Shown piece by piece: positions 25,294 through 33,775 of a stretch of DNA of 64,000 bases. The notes under the pieces are model-generated. The model was not told the DNA's origin, ran no database searches, and saw nothing but the letters and a program-made list of their open reading frames with translations. This stretch comes from CAVSJA01 sp963728145. GTDB taxonomy: Bacteria > Bacteroidota > Bacteroidia > Chitinophagales > Chitinophagaceae. A program made the position numbers and the translations under genes. The stretch is from positions 434,001 through 498,000 of the forward strand of contig CAVSJA010000006.1 of assembly GCA_963728145.1 (NCBI GenBank). The letters run 5' to 3'. Numbering within the stretch: position 1 is the stretch's first letter; every line of letters starts with the position of its first letter.

Positions 25294-26016
25294 ATGTGGT
25301 CTGTATGCAAAAAAGAATTCCGCCAGTTTTTTAGTAGCCTGACGGGATACATTGCGATTGTTGTTTTCCTCTTACTCAACGGGTTGTTCTTCTTCGTTTT
25401 TCCAGATACCAATTTGCTTGATTACGGTTATGCTTCTTTGGAGAAATTCTTTGAATTGGCACCCTGGATCCTGCTATTGCTTATCCCGGCAATTACAATG
25501 CGGAGTTTTTCGGATGAATTCAGGGGAGGAACCTTCGAGATACTTCAGACCCGGCCTTTGCGCAGGTCCCAGATTGTTATGGGAAAATATTTGGGAGCCC
25601 TGTTCGTAGTGCTTATCGCCGTGTTGCCCACGATCATCTATGCGTTTACCCTTCAATACCTGGCTGCGGAGGGGGGTATTGATATGGGAGCAACGATCGG
25701 CTCCTATCTTGGTTTGCTATTCTTGTCTGCCGTATTTGTCGCAATTGGTATTTTCTGCAGCAGCCATACCAACAATGCTGTCGTTGCCTTTATCCTTGGA
25801 GCATTTGTTTGCTTTATCATCTATAGCGGTTTCAATGCGATAAGCAGGATCCCGGCATTGCAATCGGGAGCTGACTATTATGTTGAAATGCTCGGTATAG
25901 ATTTTCATTACCGCAGTATCAGTCGTGGTGTTGTAGATAGCAGGGATATTATTTATTTCCTTAGCCTCATTGCATTTTTCCTGGTATTCTCAAACCGCAA
26001 CCTGTTAAAACGCTAA
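25294..26016 (+). CDS. gldF: Gliding motility ABC transporter permease GldF
   Basis: A 240 residue ABC-2 type permease with about six membrane segments. The opening MWSVCKKEFRQFFSSLTGYIAI and SFSDEFRGGTFEILQTRPLRRSQIVMGKYLG is typical of GldF. GldF, GldG and the ATPase GldA form an ABC complex linked genetically to gliding in some Bacteroidota. gldG follows after 7 bases. A TATTTTCG near-match to the -7 box ends only 5 bases before the ATG, suggesting a nearly leaderless message. GldA is not in the window. Confidence 0.9.
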   Translation: MWSVCKKEFRQFFSSLTGYIAIVVFLLLNGLFFFVFPDTNLLDYGYASLEKFFELAPWILLLLIPAITMRSFSDEFRGGTFEILQTRPLRRSQIVMGKYLGALFVVLIAVLPTIIYAFTLQYLAAEGGIDMGATIGSYLGLLFLSAVFVAIGIFCSSHTNNAVVAFILGAFVCFIIYSGFNAISRIPALQSGADYYVEMLGIDFHYRSISRGVVDSRDIIYFLSLIAFFLVFSNRNLLKR

Positions 26017-26023
26017 CCCTAAA

Positions 26024-27757
26024 ATGAATAAGTTCATCGCTTCAAAATACTGGTGGATCTATCTTTTGATACTACTTGCCGGTATCAATTATCTTTCTTC
26101 ACTTGTTCATTTTCGACTCGATCTGACCCAGGAAAAGAGATATACTTTATCGGCTCCAACAAAAAGAATATTACAAGAACTGGATGACCAGGTGTCAATT
26201 ACAGTTTTTCTGGATGGTGAAATGCCTGCGGGATTCAAAAAGCTTCGGCAGACTACCGCAGAAATGCTCCAGGAATTCAGGGAGATCGCAAAAGCCAATA
26301 TTCAATTCAGATTTGTGAGACCGGGGGACAATTCCGATTCAAGTTCTCTTTCGATGGATTCATTGTTGCGCTTAGGGTTGAAACCTACCAATGTGCGTGT
26401 ACAGGCAAAGGAGGGCGAAGGAGAGGAGCAACGTTATCTTTTTCCTGGTGCTTTGGTTTCATACCAGGATAGGGTTGTTCCAGTCGACTTTCTCGAAGGC
26501 TCCAATAATGCAGGCGATATTACATCAGCATTAAACTCTTTGAATTCTGCCGAGGCCTTGCTGGAATATAAATTGATAAATGGCATTCAAAAGATAAGCA
26601 CCGATTCTGTACCTGTTGTTGGATACTTATTAGGTAATGGAGAGACATTCAGCCCAAATGTGAATGACCTTGTTGAGAATACACTTCGCGCAAACTATGG
26701 TTTCAGTTTTATTCCGATCGATAGCGTTCCGCTAATACCTCCGGTGTTTAATGCATTGGTGATCGTTAAGCCCACAATACCCTTTACAGAAAGACAGAAA
26801 CTAAAATTGGATCAGTACGTGATGCATGGTGGAAAGATCATTTGGCTTATTGACAGATTATACGCGGAACTGGATAGCCTCATGAGAAGTAAATCTGATT
26901 TCATAGCATTTGATCGAGGACTTAACCTTGATGACTTACTGTTCAAGTATGGGGTAAGAATCAATCCTGATCTTGTACAGGATCTTCAGTCCGACAAATT
27001 ACCAATGGTTGTTGGAAATGTAGGTAATCAGCCCCAAATGGAATTGGTACCATTCCCGTATTTTCCTTTACTTACCCCGAATCCGGGTAATACCGTCACT
27101 AGTAATCTCGGCCAGGTACTTTCCATCTTCCCAAATTCTATCGATACCGTTGAAGCGCCTGGAATAAAGAAAACAATATTGCTTACTACATCTGCAACGG
27201 GGAAAAGATTGAGCACACCGGCTATTGTTTCATTAAATTCTGTGAGAACAGAAGAGGATCTGAAAACTTTTAATGCCGCTCATGTTCCAGTTGCGGTTTT
27301 GCTGGAAGGAAAATTTAATTCGCTGTTCAGCAACCGGCTCGCCGCTGGCACAAGGGATTCACTAAATAATTTTTACCAACAACCTTTTTTGTCTGAATCC
27401 GCTCTTGATAATAAAATGCTGGTAGTTTCCGATGCAGATATCGTAAGCAATGTGGTAACCCAAAACGAAGGTCCATTGTACATGGGATATAATCAATTCA
27501 GCCGACAACAATTTGCCAATAAGGATTTTATTCTGAATGCACTTGAATATATGGTCAATCCTTCCGGTATATTGGAAACCCGGTCGAAGGATTTTACGCT
27601 GCGCCTATTGGATTATAAAAAAGTTGAAGAAGAAAAATTTAAATGGCAATTGATCAACATTGGCTTACCCATCTTGCTAATTCTGCTATTTGGTCTTATT
27701 TACCAGGCATTGCGTAAAAGAAAATATCGGGGTAGTAGGGTTGAAAACCTTGCATAG
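26024..27757 (+). CDS. gldG: Gliding motility ABC transporter substrate-binding GldG
   Basis: A 577 residue protein with one N-terminal (about residues 12-28) and one C-terminal (about 540-565) membrane segment round a large extracytoplasmic domain, the layout of GldG. It carries LDLTQEKRYTLSAPTKRILQELDDQVSITVFLDG, shared with this family and with IftA-type ABC proteins. It forms an operon with gldF. The 3' end of the gene is the left arm of a terminator hairpin. Confidence 0.9.
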   Translation: MNKFIASKYWWIYLLILLAGINYLSSLVHFRLDLTQEKRYTLSAPTKRILQELDDQVSITVFLDGEMPAGFKKLRQTTAEMLQEFREIAKANIQFRFVRPGDNSDSSSLSMDSLLRLGLKPTNVRVQAKEGEGEEQRYLFPGALVSYQDRVVPVDFLEGSNNAGDITSALNSLNSAEALLEYKLINGIQKISTDSVPVVGYLLGNGETFSPNVNDLVENTLRANYGFSFIPIDSVPLIPPVFNALVIVKPTIPFTERQKLKLDQYVMHGGKIIWLIDRLYAELDSLMRSKSDFIAFDRGLNLDDLLFKYGVRINPDLVQDLQSDKLPMVVGNVGNQPQMELVPFPYFPLLTPNPGNTVTSNLGQVLSIFPNSIDTVEAPGIKKTILLTTSATGKRLSTPAIVSLNSVRTEEDLKTFNAAHVPVAVLLEGKFNSLFSNRLAAGTRDSLNNFYQQPFLSESALDNKMLVVSDADIVSNVVTQNEGPLYMGYNQFSRQQFANKDFILNALEYMVNPSGILETRSKDFTLRLLDYKKVEEEKFKWQLINIGLPILLILLFGLIYQALRKRKYRGSRVENLA

Positions 27758-27799
27758 AGGCCCAGAATTTGTGAGAACCTTACGAAAGGTTTTCAACCC
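27739..27799 (+). terminator. Inverted repeat overlapping the gldG stop
   Basis: GGGTTGAAAACCTT inside the last gldG codons pairs perfectly with AAGGTTTTCAACCC downstream (14 bp stem, about 30 base loop). It probably ends the gldFG transcript, though no T run follows. Confidence 0.5.
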
Positions 27800-27808
27800 T
27801 GACTAAAT

Positions 27809-27816
27809 TACCTTTG
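27809..27816 (+). promoter_or_regulatory. -7 box TACCTTTG upstream of terC
   Basis: TACCTTTG, a perfect TAnnTTTG, ends 8 bases before the terC ATG at 27825. That predicts a leader of only about five bases. Confidence 0.6.
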
Positions 27817-27824
27817 CACCACTC

Positions 27825-28784
27825 ATGACACAGGAACAGTTAACGATTGTAATTTTCGGCGGTTTATTGATTTTGGCTTTAGTTTTTGACCTGGGCTTGC
27901 TGAGCAAGAAGACTTCTCACATCACCATCAAAAAGGCCCTGATTCAAACCGGATTCTGGGTTTCCCTTGCGCTTGGTTTTTTTGTATTCATGTGGGTCCA
28001 GCGGGGTGACCGGCTGGCACTGGAATACCTTAGTGCCTACCTGATGGAATGGAGCCTGAGCATCGACAATATTTTCGTGTTCATTCTCATCTTTAATTTT
28101 TTCGGAGTTAAGGAAAAATTTTACGCAAGGGTGCTTCTTGTCGGTATCCTGATGGCTATTGTATTCCGGATTGCATTTATCGCGATTGGTATTGAACTGA
28201 TCGAACGTTTCCATTGGTTGCTCTATGTTTTTGGAGGGATACTTGTTATAACTGGTCTTAGGATGTTCCGCGCCGGTGCTGAAGAAGAAGTAAACCTGGA
28301 AGAGAATAAAGTTTATCAATTCCTGAAGAAGATTTTTCGTTTAAGTCATTCCGATGGTGACGGGAAACTAACTATAAGGGTTGATGGAAAACGCTACTAC
28401 ACCAGCATATTCGCCGTAATCGTGATGCTCGCGACGACAGATATCATATTTGCCCTCGATTCCATCCCCGCAGTATTTGCGATCTCTACAGATAAGTTAG
28501 TAATTTATACTTCCAATATTTTTGCTGTATTGGGTTTACGTTCGCTTTTTTTCTTATTGAGAGGAGCGGTCAGCAAATTTTCTCACCTGCAACAGGGAAT
28601 TGCGCTCGTGCTTGTTTTCATTGGTTGTAAAATGCTGGTTGAGATTTTTGGAATTCACATAGAAGTTTATATTTCACTTCTCGTGATTCTGACCAGTATC
28701 GTCGGATCAATTGTTTATTCGCTTACCTATAATGCAAGGGAAAAACGAAGAGCATCCGACCAGATCAAAGACGACCAGCCTTGA
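27825..28784 (+). CDS. TerC/Alx family membrane protein
   Basis: A 319 residue integral membrane protein with about seven segments. The family signatures are EWSLSIDNIFVFILIF and ATTDIIFALDSIPAVFAIS, with acidic residues inside the membrane. The family is linked to tellurite resistance and, better supported, to manganese export or metal handling at the membrane. It is translationally coupled to murF-alr: its TGA lies inside the TTG start of that gene. Confidence 0.92.
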   Translation: MTQEQLTIVIFGGLLILALVFDLGLLSKKTSHITIKKALIQTGFWVSLALGFFVFMWVQRGDRLALEYLSAYLMEWSLSIDNIFVFILIFNFFGVKEKFYARVLLVGILMAIVFRIAFIAIGIELIERFHWLLYVFGGILVITGLRMFRAGAEEEVNLEENKVYQFLKKIFRLSHSDGDGKLTIRVDGKRYYTSIFAVIVMLATTDIIFALDSIPAVFAISTDKLVIYTSNIFAVLGLRSLFFLLRGAVSKFSHLQQGIALVLVFIGCKMLVEIFGIHIEVYISLLVILTSIVGSIVYSLTYNAREKRRASDQIKDDQP

Positions 28785-31279
28785 GTTATTCAATCGAAAA
28801 TATCGCCACAATAGTCAACGGAAAATTGGAGCCGGGAGATCAGCGCTCGTTAGTTGAACAATTATTAATCGATAGCCGAAAACTAAGTTTTCCTCCAACT
28901 TCCCTTTTCTTCGCATTGGAAGGACCACGTCGCAATGGACATTTATTTATAGAAGACCTGTATAGAAAAGGTGTAAGAAATTTTGTAGTTCACCAGGAAA
29001 CTGATCCCAAATCAATTCCTGGCTCGAACATTATAACAGTCAGCGATACGCTTATGGCACTACAGGCATTAGCTGCACATCATAGAAAACAATTTTCAAT
29101 TCCGGTAATTGGTATCACAGGCAGCAATGGGAAAACCATTGTAAAGGAATGGCTCAATCAATTACTACATCATAAGTACAATATCGTAAGGAGCCCGAAA
29201 AGCTATAACTCGCAGATAGGAGTGCCATTAAGTGTTTGGCAGATCAACGAAAAACACAATTTGGGAGTTTTTGAAGCCGGGATATCCAGGCCTGGCGAAA
29301 TGGAAAAACTGGAGACCATTATTCAACCTGAGATAGGCATTCTAACCAATATCGGTGAAGCGCATAGCGAAGGATTTGAATCTCCATTAGAAAAAGCGAT
29401 TGAAAAGATCAAACTTTTCAGGAATGCCAAAAAAATCATCTACTCGCTGGATAATTCTTACACGGCTCAATTGAATATAGAAGGAGAACATCGTTCTTTT
29501 TTTAGAAAGGATGTTGAGCTATATGCATGGAGCAGATTGTTTCCCGCCTGGTTAAAAATATCTGATGTTGAAAAGAAAGATAATGAAACCCTGATCTATG
29601 CAGCCAACCAGGGTAAGGAGTTTAAACTGGCAATTCCATTTACAGATGATGCGTCAATTGAAAATGGAATAACCTGCTGGTGCACCTTGCTTGTATTGGG
29701 TTATGATCAAAGCTGGATCCAGGAACAGGTGAAGGAATTGCGTCCATTGAACATGCGGCTTGAATTGAAGAAAGGGATCAATCATTGTTCATTGATCAAT
29801 GATAGTTACAGTGCAGATATTGGTTCACTGGGGATCGCACTCAATTTCCTTGAACAACAAGCTGGAGCTACAAAGAAAACGGTAATTCTATCCGACTTCC
29901 AGCAATCGGGGATCGAAAAAAAGGAATTGTACAAAACCATTTTCCAGGGATTGATCCAGCACAAGGTTTCAAGAGCAATAGCGATTGGTTCACAGATATC
30001 AGAAGAATTCTTATCGTTAATTCGGGATCCTGAAAACAAACTCCATGTTGAATTGTATTCATCGACCATTGATTTCATAAATAATTTCCGCCCTTCTCAT
30101 TTTAAAGAGGAAACGATACTGGTAAAAGGTGCAAGGGTTTTTGAGTTTGAACGGATCGTACAGTTGATGGAACAAAAGGTTCATCAAACCTTGCTAGAGA
30201 TCGACCTGAATGCGCTGGTTCATAACCTTGGCGTTTTTCAACAATTGTTAAGACCAAGCACAAAGATCATGGCGATGGTGAAAGCCTTTTCTTATGGAAG
30301 CGGTAGCTATGAGATCGCGAATGTATTGCAATATCATAAGGTTGATTACCTCGCCGTAGCCTATGCGGATGAAGGAATAGAATTGCGAAAGGCAGGAATC
30401 TCCTTACCGATCATGGTGATGAATCCAGAAGAATCAGGATTTGAAGGTTTGCTTCAATATAATCTCGAACCGGAACTTTTCTCGGCAGAAATTATGAATG
30501 CATTCGCAACATTTCTTGAGCAGGAAGGCATTCAACAATTTCCCGTGCATATCGAATTTGAGACAGGAATGAATCGCCTTGGTTTTTCCAAAAATGATCT
30601 GCCTGCATTAATCGATCGATTGAAAGGAAACTTATTTAAGGTGCAATCCGTATTTACTCATTTAGTAGCGAGTGAAGATCCGAAGCATGATCAATTTACG
30701 CAGAAGCAGGCGGCGCTCTTCATTGAATTGAGCGATGAGATTAAGAAAACAGTTCCCTATCCATTCTTGAAGCATATCGCAAATACCGCTGCCATCAAAA
30801 GACATCCATCGCTTCAAATGGATATGGTAAGATTGGGAATTGGTTTGTACGGCATTGATAGCAGTGGCGAAAACCCGTCTTCGCTGAAAGAAGTTTCGAC
30901 GCTACGCTCAACAGTAGCGCAGGTAAAAGAAGTGAAACCCGGTGAATCGGTAAGTTATAATAGAGTAGCGATGATGAAAAGGGATTCGATCGTGGCAACC
31001 ATCCGGATTGGTTATGCAGACGGCTATCCTCGCAGTCTCGGTAACGGTTCAGGCAAGATGCTGATAAAGGGCAAACTTGCTCCTATATTGGGAACTGTTT
31101 GTATGGATATGACCATGATTGACATCACCGATATACCCGGTATAGCAGAAGGCGATGACGTGATACTATTTGGAAAAGAACTGTCGGTAAACGAAGTAGC
31201 AGACTGGGCCGGTACGATTCCTTATGAAATTCTGACGGGTATTTCTCAACGAGTCAAACGAATTTATTTTGAGGAGTAG
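28781..31279 (+). CDS. Bifunctional MurF ligase / alanine racemase
   Basis: An 832 residue fusion typical of Bacteroidota. The N-terminal half is UDP-MurNAc-tripeptide:D-Ala-D-Ala ligase, with the ATP loop GITGSNGKTIVKEW (about 112-125) and NIGEAHSEGFES. The C-terminal half is alanine racemase, with the PLP lysine K501 in MVKAFSYGSG, then HIEFETGMNRLGF and MDMTMIDIT. One chain thus makes D-alanine and adds the dipeptide to the wall precursor. It starts with TTG overlapping the terC stop. Confidence 0.95.
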   Translation: MSYSIENIATIVNGKLEPGDQRSLVEQLLIDSRKLSFPPTSLFFALEGPRRNGHLFIEDLYRKGVRNFVVHQETDPKSIPGSNIITVSDTLMALQALAAHHRKQFSIPVIGITGSNGKTIVKEWLNQLLHHKYNIVRSPKSYNSQIGVPLSVWQINEKHNLGVFEAGISRPGEMEKLETIIQPEIGILTNIGEAHSEGFESPLEKAIEKIKLFRNAKKIIYSLDNSYTAQLNIEGEHRSFFRKDVELYAWSRLFPAWLKISDVEKKDNETLIYAANQGKEFKLAIPFTDDASIENGITCWCTLLVLGYDQSWIQEQVKELRPLNMRLELKKGINHCSLINDSYSADIGSLGIALNFLEQQAGATKKTVILSDFQQSGIEKKELYKTIFQGLIQHKVSRAIAIGSQISEEFLSLIRDPENKLHVELYSSTIDFINNFRPSHFKEETILVKGARVFEFERIVQLMEQKVHQTLLEIDLNALVHNLGVFQQLLRPSTKIMAMVKAFSYGSGSYEIANVLQYHKVDYLAVAYADEGIELRKAGISLPIMVMNPEESGFEGLLQYNLEPELFSAEIMNAFATFLEQEGIQQFPVHIEFETGMNRLGFSKNDLPALIDRLKGNLFKVQSVFTHLVASEDPKHDQFTQKQAALFIELSDEIKKTVPYPFLKHIANTAAIKRHPSLQMDMVRLGIGLYGIDSSGENPSSLKEVSTLRSTVAQVKEVKPGESVSYNRVAMMKRDSIVATIRIGYADGYPRSLGNGSGKMLIKGKLAPILGTVCMDMTMIDITDIPGIAEGDDVILFGKELSVNEVADWAGTIPYEILTGISQRVKRIYFEE

Positions 31280-31348
31280 TCGTGCACTTTAACAAATCTT
31301 TTAGTTTGCACTCAGGAGTTCAGTCCGGGGTGTAACTCATGCCAGAAA

Positions 31349-31385
31349 AATTATTGATTATTTATTATTAATTATTGATTATTGG
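31349..31385. repeat. AT-rich AATTATTGATTATT repeat arm
   Basis: Two tandem AATTATTGATTATT-type words match the right arm of the inverted repeat at 25035-25062. Directly after them come three GACTCCTGA words, with a partial complement (ACTCAGGAGTTCAG) at 31310-31323. Confidence 0.7.
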
Positions 31386-31422
31386 ATGATTGACTCCTGA
31401 CTCCTGACTCCCGACTAAACAC

Positions 31423-31430
31423 TATCTTTG
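31423..31430 (+). promoter_or_regulatory. -7 box TATCTTTG upstream of lspA
   Basis: TATCTTTG is a perfect -7 box. It overlaps the TTG at 31428, so that codon cannot be the start; GTG at 31449 lies 18 bases downstream. Confidence 0.6.
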
Positions 31431-31448
31431 GCCCTCAAAAATTTGAAC

Positions 31449-32123
31449 GTGAAGAGCAGAACCATTATCCTGATTATTGCCGCGATCATTGTTGCTGATC
31501 AAGCCCTAAAATTCTGGGTTAAGACCAGCATGTTGTATGGAGAACAAATCACCCTGATCCCAAACTGGTTTCGGTTATTCTTCATTGAGAATGAAGGCAT
31601 GGCCTGGGGTTGGAAGTTCGGCGGTGAATGGGGTAAGATGACACTCACAATCTTCAGACTTCTCGCGGTGATATTTGGTGTATTCTATATCCGAAATATC
31701 GTTAGGAAAAAGTATCATAGGGGTTTTATTATTTGTGTGGGTTTAATATTCGCTGGAGCATTGGGCAACCTGATAGATAGCATGTTCTATGGCCTTATCT
31801 TCTCCGCCAGTGATCATGGGTTGCCACTGGCAAAAGCTTTTCCTGATGGCGGCGGCTACGCTGGATTCCTCCATGGAAGGGTAGTTGATATGCTGTATGT
31901 CCCAATCATTGAGAACAAAACCCTTCCTGAATGGGTTCCATTCTGGGGAGGTGAAAATTTTACGTTTTTTTCCCCAATCTTCAATATTGCTGATGCATCA
32001 ATTTCTATTGGCGTAATTGTCATATTATTGTTCCAGAAAAGATTTTTCAGGAAAAAACCCCAGGAGCAACACCCAACCGTAGAAACCAGCACCACCGTAA
32101 ACGATACAGTTCAAGTCCTGTGA
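31449..32123 (+). CDS. lspA: Lipoprotein signal peptidase
   Basis: Membrane aspartyl protease that removes signal peptides from prolipoproteins. It has about 224 residues and four membrane segments; the extra length over enterobacterial LspA (about 165) is usual in Bacteroidota. Visible are IVADQALKFWVK (D/K motif), FIENEGMAWGW, AGALGNLIDSMFYG with one catalytic Asp and FNIADASISIG with the other. I choose GTG at 31449 because the longer frame begins inside the promoter; TTG at 31443 is possible. Many lipoprotein genes lie in this window. Confidence 0.92.
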   Translation: MKSRTIILIIAAIIVADQALKFWVKTSMLYGEQITLIPNWFRLFFIENEGMAWGWKFGGEWGKMTLTIFRLLAVIFGVFYIRNIVRKKYHRGFIICVGLIFAGALGNLIDSMFYGLIFSASDHGLPLAKAFPDGGGYAGFLHGRVVDMLYVPIIENKTLPEWVPFWGGENFTFFSPIFNIADASISIGVIVILLFQKRFFRKKPQEQHPTVETSTTVNDTVQVL

Positions 32124-32191
32124 ATGCATGGCCTCGCTCCCCGAAGTATTTAACGAAGGAGAGCCCTATTCTTTACGCTTAAATTGCCGCT

Positions 32192-33691
32192 ATGAGGATT
32201 CTGAAAGCTTTGGGTTTTTTAGTGTTTCCCCTACTTTTCATTTTATCATGTAATAAAGAGAAAAGCCTTGAGGTTGGTGGCGCGCTCGGAGACGCTGCCT
32301 GGGAGTTTAAAGAATCGGGTGTTGACTTCAAAGGAAAAATGGACTCCGCTTTTATTATTCCAGGCGGTTTCGATCATTTGTTTTTGGAGGGAACCTCAAA
32401 TGACGGATCCGGTACATTCCTTCTCCAGATTTCAGCTCCAAGTATTACTACGGGAACTTATACCGGTTCAGGTCTTTTGTTTCAATATATCGTTGGGGGA
32501 AATGTCTATTACGAGAGCGATCCCGCAAATGCTGGTCAATTCACGGTCGTTATTACGCAAATGGACAGCGTTTCAGTGAGCGGAACTTTTTCGGGTGAAG
32601 TTATCGATGCATTAGGCACGAAAAAGACGATTACCAACGGACGATTCACCGGCAAATTTCCCAATAATAATCCCCCACCGCCGCCGGGCGATGGACAGTT
32701 AATGTTCTGGGCGGATCAACTTTGCCCGGGAGGTGGAAATATATTAATAAAACTCCAGGGGCAACAAGCAAGCATAACCGCCGCTTCTGCGACCGAACCA
32801 ACATGCGGAACCGCAACAGGTAATGCCTTGTTTACATTGCCTGCAGGCAATCATGCTTTCAAAGCTTTTTGCGGGACCGATTCAACAGAAGGCGTAATAA
32901 CAGTAGTGGTGGGTGGCTGTACTTCAGTAAAAATTACATTCTCAGGCCCACCGACAGGAAACCAATGCCGGATCAGGGATATTGCCTACTACGATAGGAT
33001 TAGCGGAACTGCAGAAGGCGCAATTACCAGTTTCTTCAACGCCAGCAACCAGGTTAATCGGGTACAACTGTACGATAGTGTTGCCGGAACAGTAGAGAAT
33101 AATTTCAATATTAGTTATCCGCCTGCAAGGGTTCAGGTAGATCCAAATCAGTATTTCACACTGGATCCAAGCCAGCGGGTTAAAGAATGGCATGGTAAGA
33201 TTGATCCTACAGATAATGCATCCCAGTCTGTGGTCATCACTTATCAATACGATGCCCTTGGATATATGACGAAAGCGCTTATTGCCGTAGCTGCTGCGCC
33301 GACTGTGACAGTGCTTGAGGTAACTTATACCTGGACTTCAGGCAATCTGACCAAAGTAATCATAAGTGAAGTGGCAACAGGCGGGCGTACTGAGATCGAA
33401 TATCAATATGACCTTTCCAAACAGGCAAGGAATTTCCTGGCCTTCCTCCCTAATTCTGAAATCATCATATTCCAGTCGGCTATCAATTATGGAAAGAACT
33501 CAACTAACGTTCCAATTAAATCCATCATTAAGGATTACGATAACAATAACACGCTATTGAATACTGATACTTCTGATTTCATCAATTACGTAATTGATGC
33601 GAATGGATACATAAAGAGTTTTGAAATTACTGGAGATGATTCTGTTTATGGTACAGATACAAAATATGTGATCTCCTATAAATGCGCTTAA
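32192..33691 (+). CDS. Uncharacterised lipoprotein with proline linker
   Basis: A 499 residue protein with a lipoprotein signal peptide ending at C20 (PLLFILSCNKE). About residues 25-155 form a beta-rich domain (GDAAWEFKESGVDFKGKMDSAFI) seen in other Bacteroidota lipoproteins. A linker NNNPPPPPGDG follows, then a Cys-containing beta domain (FWADQLCPGGGNILIKL) and a long C-terminal region with YD-like segments (VVITYQYDALGYMTKALI). It is probably surface exposed. I do not recognise a function. Confidence 0.75.
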   Translation: MRILKALGFLVFPLLFILSCNKEKSLEVGGALGDAAWEFKESGVDFKGKMDSAFIIPGGFDHLFLEGTSNDGSGTFLLQISAPSITTGTYTGSGLLFQYIVGGNVYYESDPANAGQFTVVITQMDSVSVSGTFSGEVIDALGTKKTITNGRFTGKFPNNNPPPPPGDGQLMFWADQLCPGGGNILIKLQGQQASITAASATEPTCGTATGNALFTLPAGNHAFKAFCGTDSTEGVITVVVGGCTSVKITFSGPPTGNQCRIRDIAYYDRISGTAEGAITSFFNASNQVNRVQLYDSVAGTVENNFNISYPPARVQVDPNQYFTLDPSQRVKEWHGKIDPTDNASQSVVITYQYDALGYMTKALIAVAAAPTVTVLEVTYTWTSGNLTKVIISEVATGGRTEIEYQYDLSKQARNFLAFLPNSEIIIFQSAINYGKNSTNVPIKSIIKDYDNNNTLLNTDTSDFINYVIDANGYIKSFEITGDDSVYGTDTKYVISYKCA

Positions 33692-33698
33692 ATGAAAA

Positions 33699-33724
33699 CC
33701 CCGTCCGGCTTAGCCCGGACGGGG
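33699..33724. terminator. Strong bidirectional terminator
   Basis: CCCCGTCCGG and CCGGACGGGG form a perfect 10 bp stem with a 6 base loop between convergent genes. On the minus strand it is followed by TTTTCATTT. It can end both transcripts. Confidence 0.85.
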
Positions 33725-33775
33725 TCTCATTTGATGACAGGATAGAATTAACTTCCATTCAGACAGGTCCAAATC